A program made the position numbers and the translations under genes. 64,000 nucleotides of DNA from Epiperipatus broadwayi (Eukaryota > Onychophora > Udeonychophora > Euonychophora > Peripatidae), in contig JAQFVV010000018.1 in NCBI GenBank assembly GCA_028023455.1, forward strand, positions 7,843,274 to 7,907,273, read 5' to 3'. Below the pieces are notes generated by a model that was not told where the DNA came from, ran no database searches, and saw only the letters and a list, made by a program, of their open reading frames with translations. Shown here one piece after another: positions 39,155 through 49,502 of the stretch; position 1 is the first letter of the stretch, and the number at the start of each line of letters is the position of its first letter.

Positions 39155-40076
39155 GGTAATACAGCATCGATTGATCCATGCCATAAGATGGCGCTGTTGC
39201 TAGTGAAAAACGAATGGATATAATGTTACCGGGCTGATTTGATTATTATTATTTTGTAATGTTATCGTGTTTTTTTTTTTGGGGGGACCGTAATTTTCTT
39301 TTTTTTTTAAATAAATAAATTGATTTTTAAATATTTTTTTTTAATATGTTTTGTAAAAACCTTTTTTTTCTTTATTTTTTTTGTAAAACTTGTTGTTTAA
39401 CAAAATTGGATTACAGTCTTTTTTTTTTTTAAAGTAACTTTTTTTTTTCGCTTTTGATTACGGTCTTCTTTTTTTTAATTAAAGTAACTTTTTTTACTTT
39501 TTTTTGGCCTTTTACTTTCATTAAACTACCACAAAGGCAGTTCTTCTGGGTGAGAAGAATATTTCTCTGTTGAAGAAAGGCCACGGCATCTGCTTCTGTA
39601 GTCTGCCATTGAAATGTTTTGATCTCGAAAAAGTGTCGGAAAGTGCGCAACTTGATCGTGAACTTTGCTGAATTGTGACTAACAATCCTCATTAACTGAA
39701 TTCTGACCCCTGATAACGAAACCAGGGCATTTGGAAAATCGTTACAACTTTTACAAATGAAAATAAAAAAAATACATCAAAGCCAAAAAAAAAAAAAAGT
39801 TATAATATAGTTTTCGACATTCAAAATACAGAAACCTTCACATCATACGCTGTACAATAGTTAAGAATAATGTCTATAGAGAGTCTTGCATACTTGTCGC
39901 TAATAATGTTCAACATACTAGAGATGTTGGGGTAATGGGTGCACTTCAACATCTTAGCAATTGAACAGTTTACTAGGCCGCAAGATCTATGAGCGGCCTT
40001 GTAAACAGCATATTTATGTGCTTTAGCGTAGAAACAGCGCCGTCTTATGGCGTGGATCAATCGATGCTGTATTACC
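39155..40076 (-). mobile_element. Merlin/ISXO2-like DNA transposon, non-autonomous, 922 bp
   Basis: The element is bounded by perfect 8-bp direct repeats TATACTTT (39147-39154 and 40077-40084). Its terminal inverted repeats are about 45 bp with only two mismatches, starting GGTAATACAGCATCGATTG (39155-39199 and 40032-40076). On the minus strand an 87-codon frame (39429-39692) contains FLQQRNILLTQKNCLCG, resembling the N-terminus of ISXO2/Merlin transposases (FLQ..GIL...C.CG.). The 8-bp duplication fits Merlin. The catalytic domain is absent and poly(T) tracts fill 39260-39520, so this is an internally deleted copy. Boundaries are certain; the superfamily call is moderate. Confidence 0.75.
39429..39692 (-). 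pseudogene. Possible Merlin/ISXO2 transposase N-terminal remnant
   Basis: 87 codons. The first 60 contain a zinc-binding-like CxC motif (KNCLCGSLMKV) preceded by TEADAVAFLQQRNIL; the last 25 are low-complexity Lys from the poly(T) tract. A full transposase would be about 300 residues with a DDE domain, so this is only a fragment. The family assignment is by remembered motif pattern. Confidence 0.4.
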
Positions 40077-40779
40077 TATACTTTAAACAAAAATCAATCA
40101 CAATTAATTGCTTATTAACTTGCTGTTGTAATATTATCTTTGTTAAAAATTTGGGGAAAACTTGGAAAAATATTCTTTCTGAAAATTAATTTATTGTTGC
40201 AAAGATTATAGTTAAAAAATTGAACTGCTCTTGCACTAGCTTCATCTGATGTAACAGATACCAATTTATTAAGAAGGTAATTAAGACAAATAATAAGTCA
40301 CAAGATCAAATATTAAAGATCATTGTTGTTGATTTACAAGAAAAATTGAAAAGAATGGATGATAGCGTTCTTAGCAAACATCAATTTGTGAAATAAAAAA
40401 ATCACACTTCAACCTAATAAACTCCAGATTAAAGCAGCAAATTATGAAAATAGATACTAAAGACATTAATGTGAACTCTAATATAACCACACTGAGGACT
40501 ATAAAAGTGAGTGTCCTACTAGGCTTTTGAAATGAAGAACAAGTAAATGATGTCAGCAAAGTGATCCTTTCTTTGCCTAAATACAAAAATAGAATTTGAT
40601 TTATTATACTAATCATTCTAAAAATATAATCTTATGACTGTCCATTGTTTGCCTTTTTATACACTTGGGGAATACAAATTTATATAACTGGTAAATCATA
40701 TTTTAAATACTATAATTTTTAAATCTATTTTTATATGAATAAATCATAATAATTTTTTTTCAACTTATAAAAATCATAA

Positions 40780-42200
40780 ATGGAGATCCTTTTCAAATTT
40801 ATTAATCAGTACAATAATAATGTAATTGCACTTCAGGAAACTCATCCTTCTAATAATGTATATTTTAAAATTCCTGGATTTTGATATAAAAAGAAGAACT
40901 CTAAACATCATATGGCTACTTTTGTTTCAAATTATCTTGAAAAGCAAACAATTTCTATTGAAGATAGTTCAAATGATTTTGCAATCATCATTTGCATAGA
41001 TAACTTTTTGCATGTGCAACATAAATAAACTTCTCAATACAAATTGAGCCTACTCTTCTCTTCAAGATTTTACTACACCTTCCTTGTTTATAGAAAATTT
41101 AAATTCTTGGAATTATGTAAATGGGTTCAAGCAAGTCATTAACTTTTAGAATGAATGAACTTAAACAATATGCATTTACTTTCTGGATGGCAAACAAAGA
41201 AGAACATTTCATTCAGGCAGATAGTGAACAGAAACAATTCCAGATTTAAGATTTGTTTTGGTAGAAACTGGTTCATTACCTGCTGACTTATTGATATTGA
41301 ATCATTTTCCCCATAGCAACATAAAATGCAGTTCAATCATTATTAAAATCCACATTCTTATAGTTGAAAGTTATTTTGTTCTGAAACGGAATTTAAGAAA
41401 AGCTAACTAGAGCCAATGTAATGGATATCTGGAACATAGTATTAATAGACTCCAATTTTCTCTTACTATGATGGGTTTTACAGATTCATAATAACTGCTA
41501 AAGAGAATTCAGCTCTCATAGATATTGACAGCAATTCATTCATAATTAAAACAAAACCAGCAGTCCTCTTTATAATACATTTTTATTTACCAAGAATCCA
41601 GACATTGCTGAAGAACTTGGTAAAATCACTAAACAATGCCAGAAAAGAAAAAGAAAAGACTATTGAGAAATACACAAAATTTTCCAAGATCTAGTCCTAA
41701 GATCTGGTCACTTATATGTACAATTGATGTACTGATACTGATAATGAGTCAATCTTAAACATCATACTTTTAAAATCAAGATTGATAAAATGAAAAAAAG
41801 CTCAATAAATAAAAATTACAAGCTTTTCTTTCACAATATTCTCTAATACTAATCTGATAAAATCAGCAACTGGCATTTTCAAAGTTTTTTAAAAAACTTA
41901 AGACATAAAATGCCAAAGCATAAATTGGCAAAAGTATTCAGTAATATTATTCATGCAACAATTAATTCCAAAAAATCTTGGCATAAAAGCAAAACTATAG
42001 CAGTTTTAAAACCAAATAAAGCAAGAATAATCAAAAAAATTACTGTTCAATGCCATAACTATTCCTTTCCTACAAGACTTTTAAAAGAATCATATTAACA
42101 AAAATGTACCCAATATTTGAGAGTTATTTATTTATAGTGGAATTTTTTTTCAAAGACTACTATCTTACTTTTAATATAATGAAGGCAGTACATTCAATTT
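40780..42200 (+). pseudogene. Degenerate non-LTR retrotransposon (Jockey/RTE-X-like)
   Basis: Ordered motifs occur in shifting frames: endonuclease start 'NVIALQETHP' (about 40830), 'SKHHMATFVSNYLEK' (about 40900-40945), and the domain end 'PDLRFVLVETGSLPADLL...LNHFPHSNIKCSS' (about 41240-41340, in pieces). RT start 'KSWHKSKTIAVLKPNKA' follows (about 41965-42015). Many stops are present. The RT beyond this point is missing: the LTR retrotransposon begins at 42208 and no LINE continuation was seen after 49506. Confidence 0.65.
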
Positions 42201-42207
42201 TCTATCT

Positions 42208-43778
42208 TGTAACTAGTCGGGTTTAAACCCTAGTTACAATGTAGAAAGGCGCACACATATGTGATATAGTTTAAAATTAGTTTCATATAATTTGATTTTA
42301 TTTCGTTTTAGTATTTATTTTGTAGTGGGAGAAAATGTTTAAAATTTTATTAAAGTAAGAAAAGAGGGAGTGGGGGGGGAATTTGCGTTTTGTTTTTTAT
42401 AAAAGTGGTATATGTATGTATTTGCGGTGTGGATAGACAATTTTAGAAAACGAACGTATGAATACATTTTGGATCCAAGATAAGAGATTATTGTAAGAAA
42501 AAGAAAAAAAAAAAAGAAATATATTAAACATCGAAAATCTTATCTGGGGAATTTGAATGAAAATTAAAAAGAAGGTTGGGGTAAAAAGTTTCCGGAATGT
42601 TAATTGCCAAAATGTCCGAAGGTGCGAAAAGTTCTTTCTGCTTATTAGCTTAACTGGCCATCTATACCACGTGGTGGGGAAGAAGGGGACGGACTGTGTT
42701 TGCGAAAACAAAAGAAAAAGAAAAAGTGACAGGGAGAGTGAGGTGTAGTTTTTTTTTTTAAACTAGTGTCAGATTATTTTTGGTCTTCAAAGAGGAAAGA
42801 AAAGAAAAGAAAGAAATATTTTCATTTTTTTTTATATATTGAAGAAGAATAGCTAAGGCTACGGCCGAATATGAGTACAGTGGGGTAAAGGCTTAAGCGT
42901 GCTGGGATTTCTGGACCTTGCCCCGAAGAGGCCATGCAGCAGTGACCGGAGAACATCGACCGGAGACCTATCAACTTTTCGCAAGGGAATCGATCCGACT
43001 CGGAATGAACTGAAGCGTGATGAACTGTCTCGTACGTTTTGCTTCGGATTTCATGTGTTTTTCTTCTTATTTTGATATCCCCGGGGATCACATCGGACAA
43101 AAATTGCAGGTAATATGAACTTAAGATATTTTATTTTCCAAATATTATTACGTTTTCTGAAACCCTCAAGGAGAACGAACCAAGGCAAGAGACTTATATT
43201 TTTTTTTTAGATAAGGCCATTTTGAATACAGCTGATTAGATTTTATCTGTGTATACGTTCGTTTTTTCTTATTCTATTGAAAATCCACACAGAATACATA
43301 TATAGGTTTTATTGGGTTATGTAAATGTTAAATGGTGCGGGAAATATATTTTTATTAAAAGCAGAAAATATTATAATAAAAGATATGTTATATTAAGGTA
43401 TATTGCATGTGTGTGTGTTATTATTTGACTCATGGAATATAGTTCATAAATTTAGACGATTGATCCGAGTTTCGTTGTTGGTTGCATAGAGTTTTCCCCC
43501 GTACATTTTCCTACGGTTTGTTGGCCACCCGCCCTGGGTACTGAGCTAGTGGAGAGGCCCTATTACTATCGTATTTTCTCTTCCAACATAATACTTATGT
43601 AAAAAGTAAGTTTGGCGCTTGGAGTCAATGATTGACGTCCATAAATATGCTGTGAGAGAAATACGAAATTTCTTATCACTATTTCTTTTTGCTTAAAAAG
43701 AAAAAGGGGAAATATAGATATATTTTTTTTTTATGATAAGAACTAATAAGTATACGGTAAACGAGCACACCCGTTACA
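42208..43778 (+). repeat. 5' LTR, 1571 bp
   Basis: The LTR begins TGTAACTAGTCGGG and ends CCCGTTACA. It contains a TATAAAAG box (42398-42405), a GC-richer block (about 42855-43110) and an AATAAA signal (43375-43380). Compared by eye with the 3' LTR it shows two substitutions (g/a near 42742 and near 43718) and two one-base homopolymer length differences. Confidence 0.97.
42398..42405 (+). promoter_or_regulatory. TATA box of the LTR promoter
   Basis: TATAAAAG lies about 190 bp into the LTR; the same octamer is at 48124-48131 in the 3' LTR. Transcription would start shortly downstream, making U3 about 0.2 kb and R-U5 unusually long. Confidence 0.5.
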
Positions 43779-43779
43779 A

Positions 43780-43797
43780 TGGCGTCCCAACTAAGGC
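43780..43797 (+). promoter_or_regulatory. Primer-binding site
   Basis: TGGCGTCCCAACTAAGGC starts two bases after the 5' LTR. The TGG start complements a tRNA 3' CCA end. It resembles the lysine-tRNA primer site only in part, so the primer tRNA is not assigned. Confidence 0.75.
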
Positions 43798-44131
43798 TTT
43801 ATGAAGAATGGAATGTATGGGGGCCCGAGTAGAAAGAGTAAAAATTCGATAAGGGAAAGGAGGGGGAGTAAAATAGAAATATTAGAGAGACGTGAAGTTT
43901 GTTTCGATTAAAATAGTTTTATTGAAAGACAGAAAATAGTTTTCCGAGTGGTTGATAAAGAAATTAGACACGTAGCATGGCGCTTTGGGGGGGGGAAAAG
44001 AAAACCTACCACGTTGTGATTTTGGAAGCAGTCAAAACAAAGTACTACGATTTTTTTTTTTTTCTCTCCTCATTTATATATATAATCAATACACGTATAA
44101 TATAAAGGACAGAGAATATAAAATAAGGAGG

Positions 44132-45481
44132 ATGGGACTGATAAAAATAAACACATATGAGGGGAGGAAGGAGGAGATGCCAACAGATCACCTTAGGAGT
44201 CTGCAAAGGTATTTCGAAGGGTATGGGATACCGGAAGAGATGAAGGCGATAGTAGCATCAGACCACCTTGAAGCTCAGGCTAGGGATTGGTGGAATTCAC
44301 TGAGGCACCAGCCGCAGACATTTTTAGATTACAAGACAGCCCTGGAGAGAGTGTTCTGGAGTGAAGAGAGACAGGAGGATATTCGGTCCCGAATAATAAG
44401 GGAGAAGTTCCGAGAGGGTGGACCAGAGGAATACGTAGATTTCTTTAGGCGACAAGTGGCCCTACTCAAGACGTTAAAAGCATGTGATTTGTCAGAGAAA
44501 CAGATGGTAAAGACAGTATGTAATAACTTGCCCATAGAAATAAGAGTGATACTGGGAGAAGGGGAGAAATCTACTAAAGAAATAGACGAAGTATTGAGTA
44601 AAATGGAAGTGAGTGCGAAAATGAGACAGATACAGGGGGAAAAGGAAGTAGATCAAGGGAGAGACATAGGGTTCAGTCAACAATCGAATCCAAAATGTAT
44701 GGGAAATCTGGTTTGTTCATGGGAGGACCGGGTACCAAGTTACGCATGCCAAACATGTCCAAAAATACAGATAGCAACTGGACAGACGAAAGTGGAAGCA
44801 CTTATAGATACGGGAAGTCAGGTCTCTGTAATAACAGAGAGATTATATTATAAACTCATCAGGGAACAACCAAATATACCTGTTCTGCCTTTGAAAGCTG
44901 TACAGGTGGCAATGGCCAACAACAGAAAGGCAAAAGTTGAACCCAAACAGATATGGCTAAATGTTAAAATCCAGGGAGTAAGTTGTCCTCATGCATTTTT
45001 AATTATGAAAAATCTGATCTGTGATGTTCTATTAGGAACTGATTTCTTATACAAGTATAAGTGTAAGTTGGACTACGAAAGTGGACAAGCCACGTGTAAT
45101 GGGGAGGTGATTGGTTTCGTGATGGACAGCACAGATGTTTCAATAGGCACTTTGCAAGTTGTCGATGACAACAAGGATGACGTGATAGAGGATAAGATAG
45201 AACAGGTAAAACTGGCTGGTGGAGAAGGGAAGGAAATGCTAAGAAAGATACTGAAAGACTACCATCAAGTGTTTTCAGATATACCAGGCATAATCCCAGG
45301 TTTCGAACAAAGAATTCAGGTAAACGAAACTCAACCATTTAAGGCAAAATCATACCCCATCCCTCATCAGTATAGAGAACAGGTGAAAGCACAGATAGAT
45401 CAAATGTTGGAATGGGGAATCATATCAAAAAGTTCATCGGCATACTGTAATCCAATAGTCGTGGTAAAGAAAAAAAGATAA
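44132..45481 (+). CDS. Gag-protease polyprotein running into the start of RT
   Basis: I prefer the ATG at 44132 because it has a strong Kozak context (A at -3, G at +4) and starts where Gag-like sequence begins. An in-frame ATG at 43985 precedes it but encodes a low-complexity leader. Numbered from 44132: a retrotransposon Gag core with ARDWWNSLRHQP at about residues 50-61. A Cys-containing stretch with no CCHC knuckle follows, then an aspartic protease with LIDTGSQVSVI (Asp at residue 226) and a downstream LLGTDFL. Last comes the N-terminal fingers of RT. The frame ends at TAA 45479-45481, just after the conserved NPIVVVKK motif. Gag forms the particle and the protease cleaves the polyprotein. 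Confidence 0.9.
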   Translation: MGLIKINTYEGRKEEMPTDHLRSLQRYFEGYGIPEEMKAIVASDHLEAQARDWWNSLRHQPQTFLDYKTALERVFWSEERQEDIRSRIIREKFREGGPEEYVDFFRRQVALLKTLKACDLSEKQMVKTVCNNLPIEIRVILGEGEKSTKEIDEVLSKMEVSAKMRQIQGEKEVDQGRDIGFSQQSNPKCMGNLVCSWEDRVPSYACQTCPKIQIATGQTKVEALIDTGSQVSVITERLYYKLIREQPNIPVLPLKAVQVAMANNRKAKVEPKQIWLNVKIQGVSCPHAFLIMKNLICDVLLGTDFLYKYKCKLDYESGQATCNGEVIGFVMDSTDVSIGTLQVVDDNKDDVIEDKIEQVKLAGGEGKEMLRKILKDYHQVFSDIPGIIPGFEQRIQVNETQPFKAKSYPIPHQYREQVKAQIDQMLEWGIISKSSSAYCNPIVVVKKKR

Positions 45482-47882
45482 CTCCGTACGGTTGTGCCTT
45501 GATGCGAGGCAATTGAATAAAGTCACAGTTCCCGATTGTAACATACCACCACCCATGCAAGAATTAATTGGTAGATTTAACGGAAAAAAAATTTTCTCGA
45601 CATTTGATCTGACAGCGAGTTACTGGCAGATAGGTCTACACCCGGAAGACCGCAAATATACTGCTTTTAGATATGACGGCTGCTCGTATCAGTTTAACCG
45701 CATGCCATTTGGCCTAATTAACAGCGGGGCTGGTCTACTGCGGTGTTTAGATAAAGTATTATCTGCGGAAGTAAAAAAAATAATTACAATGTATGTGGAC
45801 GATGTATTGATAGCGTCGGCTAACATGGAAGAACATGCCAAGGATGTGGAAATGTTTCTAAAGGAATGTTGGGATAAAGGAATTAAGGTAAACCTGAAGA
45901 AAAGCGTACTGTTTCAGGAGGAGGTTACATTTTTGGGTCACCTTATAGGCGCTCAGGGTGTTCAGCCACACCCAGATAAAATTTTGGCCATCAAAGATTT
46001 TCCCGCACCAAAATCAAAAAGGCAGGTACGATCCTTCTTGGGTATGTGTAATTTTTATAACCGGTTTCAGGAACAATTTGCTCAACATATGGAACCATTA
46101 GTTAGACTATTGAGGAAAGATATGATGTGGGAGTGGGGTGAGGAGCAAAGTCAGGCATTCGAGAAGGTGAAGCAAGGGTTCATGAAACACGTAATGCTTG
46201 TTTTTCCGGACTTTGAAAAACCTTTCATAGTGCAAACCGACAGCAGTGGATACGGGCTGGGAGCGACAGTATCACAGATCCAAGAGGATGGTCAGGCAAA
46301 AGTACTATATTTTTTGAGTAGAATGCTCAAGGGCCCAGAGAAACATTACACCGTCACCGAAAAGGAAGCTTTGGCTATTGTTTGGTCATTTCAAAAACTC
46401 CGCACATTGTTGTTAGGGTCAAAAATAATTGTTGTTACAGATCATCAAAGTCTAGAATTTATTAACCACAGTTATCTGACAAACAGTCGGTTGGTAAGGT
46501 GGAGCTTATACCTTCAAGAGTATAATTATGTGGTAAAACATTGTAAGGGGTCAGATAACGTCGTGGCTGATGTTCTGAGTCGCAATCCAGTACGTGTGCC
46601 ATCAAGTCACCTGAAGGTTGAGAATTTATACGTGGCAGGGGTAAACTTGGGAATAAATGATAAGGTAGAGAATGACCTTAAAAGATTGGCCCAGTGTCAG
46701 AGGGATGATGCTCATCTAGGTAAAATAATCGGACAACTGGAAGGGGAAGGGAGCAAAAATGAAAATGAGTCCAGACATGGGATACACCGATACAGACTTG
46801 ATCAGAAGGTGCTCCAATACAAAATGGATGGGGGACCAGAAAGCTGGAGGCCGATAATACCACAACCAATGAGGAATGCAGTGGTGACTCACGTCCACCA
46901 ACTATATGGACATTATGGGGTGTGGAAAACAGAAAAGTGGCTTAAGAAGTGGTTTTATTGGCCGAACATGCATAGAACTATAGTAAAGATAATACATCAA
47001 TGTGAACTTTGTCAAAAAACTAAACCTGCAAATAAAAATTATGCAGGTCCAATGAGCTCGATAATTCCAAGGAGGCCTCGTGAGATGATTGCCATAGATT
47101 ATTACGGGCCATTACCCATGTTCAATAAAAAACGATATTTGTTGGTGGTGTATGATTTATTTAGTAAGTTTGTGGCTGCGTATCCAATGAATCAAGCAAA
47201 TGCCCGAAACACCATACGTTTGCTAGAGAAGGAATATTTTGCTACCATAGGAAAACCCCAAAGTGTCCTATCGGACCATGGTACACCGTTTATTTCGGGA
47301 GAATGGAAAGCATGGATTCACAGGTCTGGGATCCAACATGTACTAACATCGATTAGAAATCCTCAATCAAACCCATGTGAGCGGGTGATGCGTGAGTTGG
47401 GTCGGTTGTTTAGGACCTACATCCCCACTAATCACCGCGGATGGGTTAAGAAAATTCCAGAAATACTTAATTATATAAATTGGGCAGTTAACGAGTCCAC
47501 CGGATTTTCTCCCATGCGACTCCAGTTTGGGAAACATGCTCCTAAATTGATCAAGACCAAAATACCAGGACCAAAGGAATTGCCGATCAACATGGAGGAG
47601 GATCGAGAGCGGGCATATCATACACTTTTAAAAAGGAGTCAAGAAAGAAATAAACACACCCTGGGGAGGCCGTATCATTTTAAAGTGGGTGATCTAGTCA
47701 TGGTAAAGACGCCACATGTGAGCGAACCGGGAAAATTTATTTGTAAAAAATTTTGTAGTTTATATGATGGACCGTACCCTATTGTTAAGTGTCAGGGTGA
47801 TAACGCTTTCTGGGTGAATACGGGGCAAGAGGTGAAGGGATCATACAATGCCCGTTCACTCAAGCCCGTGCCACCGAACTAG
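45468..47882 (+). CDS. Pol: reverse transcriptase, RNase H, integrase
   Basis: The frame is open from 45468 after an in-frame TAA at 45465. It has no ATG before RT motif 2, so it must be reached by a +1 shift or represents a disabled single Pol. RT has 'FSTFDLTASYWQIGLHP', 'MPFGLINS' and YVDD (45792-45803). RNase H has 'TDSSGYGLGA', 'VTDHQSLE' and 'DVLSRNP'. Integrase has a zinc-binding H...H...CELC segment, then catalytic D (47097), D (47274) and E (47379). The last two are separated by 34 residues, one fewer than the usual 35. The sequence around that Glu is NPQSNPCERVMREL. A GPY-like motif (YDGPYPIV) is near the C-terminus. Stop TAG at 47880-47882. It copies the RNA into DNA and integrates it. 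Confidence 0.95.
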   Translation, partial: RKKDNSVRLCLDARQLNKVTVPDCNIPPPMQELIGRFNGKKIFSTFDLTASYWQIGLHPEDRKYTAFRYDGCSYQFNRMPFGLINSGAGLLRCLDKVLSAEVKKIITMYVDDVLIASANMEEHAKDVEMFLKECWDKGIKVNLKKSVLFQEEVTFLGHLIGAQGVQPHPDKILAIKDFPAPKSKRQVRSFLGMCNFYNRFQEQFAQHMEPLVRLLRKDMMWEWGEEQSQAFEKVKQGFMKHVMLVFPDFEKPFIVQTDSSGYGLGATVSQIQEDGQAKVLYFLSRMLKGPEKHYTVTEKEALAIVWSFQKLRTLLLGSKIIVVTDHQSLEFINHSYLTNSRLVRWSLYLQEYNYVVKHCKGSDNVVADVLSRNPVRVPSSHLKVENLYVAGVNLGINDKVENDLKRLAQCQRDDAHLGKIIGQLEGEGSKNENESRHGIHRYRLDQKVLQYKMDGGPESWRPIIPQPMRNAVVTHVHQLYGHYGVWKTEKWLKKWFYWPNMHRTIVKIIHQCELCQKTKPANKNYAGPMSSIIPRRPREMIAIDYYGPLPMFNKKRYLLVVYDLFSKFVAAYPMNQANARNTIRLLEKEYFATIGKPQSVLSDHGTPFISGEWKAWIHRSGIQHVLTSIRNPQSNPCERVMRELGRLFRTYIPTNHRGWVKKIPEILNYINWAVNESTGFSPMRLQFGKHAPKLIKTKIPGPKELPINMEEDRERAYHTLLKRSQERNKHTLGRPYHFKVGDLVMVKTPHVSEPGKFICKKFCSLYDGPYPIVKCQGDNAFWVNTGQEVKGSYNARSLKPVPPN

Positions 47883-47920
47883 GAGCCGTCCAAATACGTA
47901 GACCGTATTTAAAGGCTTCC

Positions 47921-47930
47921 GGGAGGAGGG
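47921..47930 (+). promoter_or_regulatory. Polypurine tract
   Basis: GGGAGGAGGG ends three bases before the 3' LTR. It is the expected RNase H-resistant primer for plus-strand DNA synthesis. Confidence 0.8.
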
Positions 47931-47933
47931 TAT

Positions 47934-49502
47934 TGTAACTAGTCGGGTTTAAACCCTAGTTACAATGTAGAAAGGCGCACACATATGTGATATAGTTTAA
48001 AATTAGTTTCATATAATTTGATTTTATTTCGTTTTAGTATTTATTTTGTAGTGGGAGAAAATGTTTAAAATTTTATTAAAGTAAGAAAAGAGGGAGTGGG
48101 GGGGGAATTTGCGTTTTGTTTTTTATAAAAGTGGTATATGTATGTATTTGCGGTGTGGATAGACAATTTTAGAAAACGAACGTATGAATACATTTTGGAT
48201 CCAAGATAAGAGATTATTGTAAGAAAAAGAAAAAAAAAAAGAAATATATTAAACATCGAAAATCTTATCTGGGGAATTTGAATGAAAATTAAAAAGAAGG
48301 TTGGGGTAAAAAGTTTCCGGAATGTTAATTGCCAAAATGTCCGAAGGTGCGAAAAGTTCTTTCTGCTTATTAGCTTAACTGGCCATCTATACCACGTGGT
48401 GGGGAAGAAGGGGACGGACTGTGTTTGCGAAAACAAAAGAAAAAGAAAAAGTGACAGGGAGAGTGAGATGTAGTTTTTTTTTTTAAACTAGTGTCAGATT
48501 ATTTTTGGTCTTCAAAGAGGAAAGAAAAGAAAAGAAAGAAATATTTTCATTTTTTTTTATATATTGAAGAAGAATAGCTAAGGCTACGGCCGAATATGAG
48601 TACAGTGGGGTAAAGGCTTAAGCGTGCTGGGATTTCTGGACCTTGCCCCGAAGAGGCCATGCAGCAGTGACCGGAGAACATCGACCGGAGACCTATCAAC
48701 TTTTCGCAAGGGAATCGATCCGACTCGGAATGAACTGAAGCGTGATGAACTGTCTCGTACGTTTTGCTTCGGATTTCATGTGTTTTTCTTCTTATTTTGA
48801 TATCCCCGGGGATCACATCGGACAAAAATTGCAGGTAATATGAACTTAAGATATTTTATTTTCCAAATATTATTACGTTTTCTGAAACCCTCAAGGAGAA
48901 CGAACCAAGGCAAGAGACTTATATTTTTTTTTAGATAAGGCCATTTTGAATACAGCTGATTAGATTTTATCTGTGTATACGTTCGTTTTTTCTTATTCTA
49001 TTGAAAATCCACACAGAATACATATATAGGTTTTATTGGGTTATGTAAATGTTAAATGGTGCGGGAAATATATTTTTATTAAAAGCAGAAAATATTATAA
49101 TAAAAGATATGTTATATTAAGGTATATTGCATGTGTGTGTGTTATTATTTGACTCATGGAATATAGTTCATAAATTTAGACGATTGATCCGAGTTTCGTT
49201 GTTGGTTGCATAGAGTTTTCCCCCGTACATTTTCCTACGGTTTGTTGGCCACCCGCCCTGGGTACTGAGCTAGTGGAGAGGCCCTATTACTATCGTATTT
49301 TCTCTTCCAACATAATACTTATGTAAAAAGTAAGTTTGGCGCTTGGAGTCAATGATTGACGTCCATAAATATGCTGTGAGAGAAATACGAAATTTCTTAT
49401 CACTATTTCTTTTTGCTTAAAAAGAAAAAGGGGAAATATAAATATATTTTTTTTTTATGATAAGAACTAATAAGTATACGGTAAACGAGCACACCCGTTA
49501 CA
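47934..49502 (+). repeat. 3' LTR, 1569 bp
   Basis: Nearly identical to 42208-43778. It has the corresponding TATAAAAG (48124-48131) and AATAAA (49099-49104) and ends GTTACA. It is followed by ATCT (49503-49506), the target duplication. Confidence 0.97.

Larger units (their letters stand above)
42208..49502 (+). mobile_element. Ty3/gypsy-type LTR retrotransposon, 7.3 kb, nearly intact
   Basis: A complete element. The LTRs obey TGT...ACA with 6-bp inverted ends (TGTAAC/GTTACA). It has a primer-binding site, Gag-protease, RT-RNase H-integrase order, a purine tract and a 4-bp target duplication ATCT (42204-42207 and 49503-49506). RT before RNase H before integrase, a YVDD box and a GPY-like end place it in Ty3/gypsy (Metaviridae); no envelope-like frame was seen. 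It sits in the 15.4 kb UCHL5 intron in antisense orientation and is far less AT-rich than its surroundings. One frame break lies in RT (about 45470). Confidence 0.97.

Noticed and set aside
42397-43100. Open frames of 104 and 92 codons on the minus strand in the LTR (repeated at 48065-48825)
   Set aside because: They lie inside both LTRs, run antisense to the element, and show no protein-like conservation beyond LTR identity. They are shadows.
43985-44131. Gag start at the upstream ATG
   Set aside because: The 49 extra residues are low-complexity (poly-Phe, Tyr/Asn/Lys) and precede a stronger Kozak ATG at 44132 where Gag-like sequence begins.
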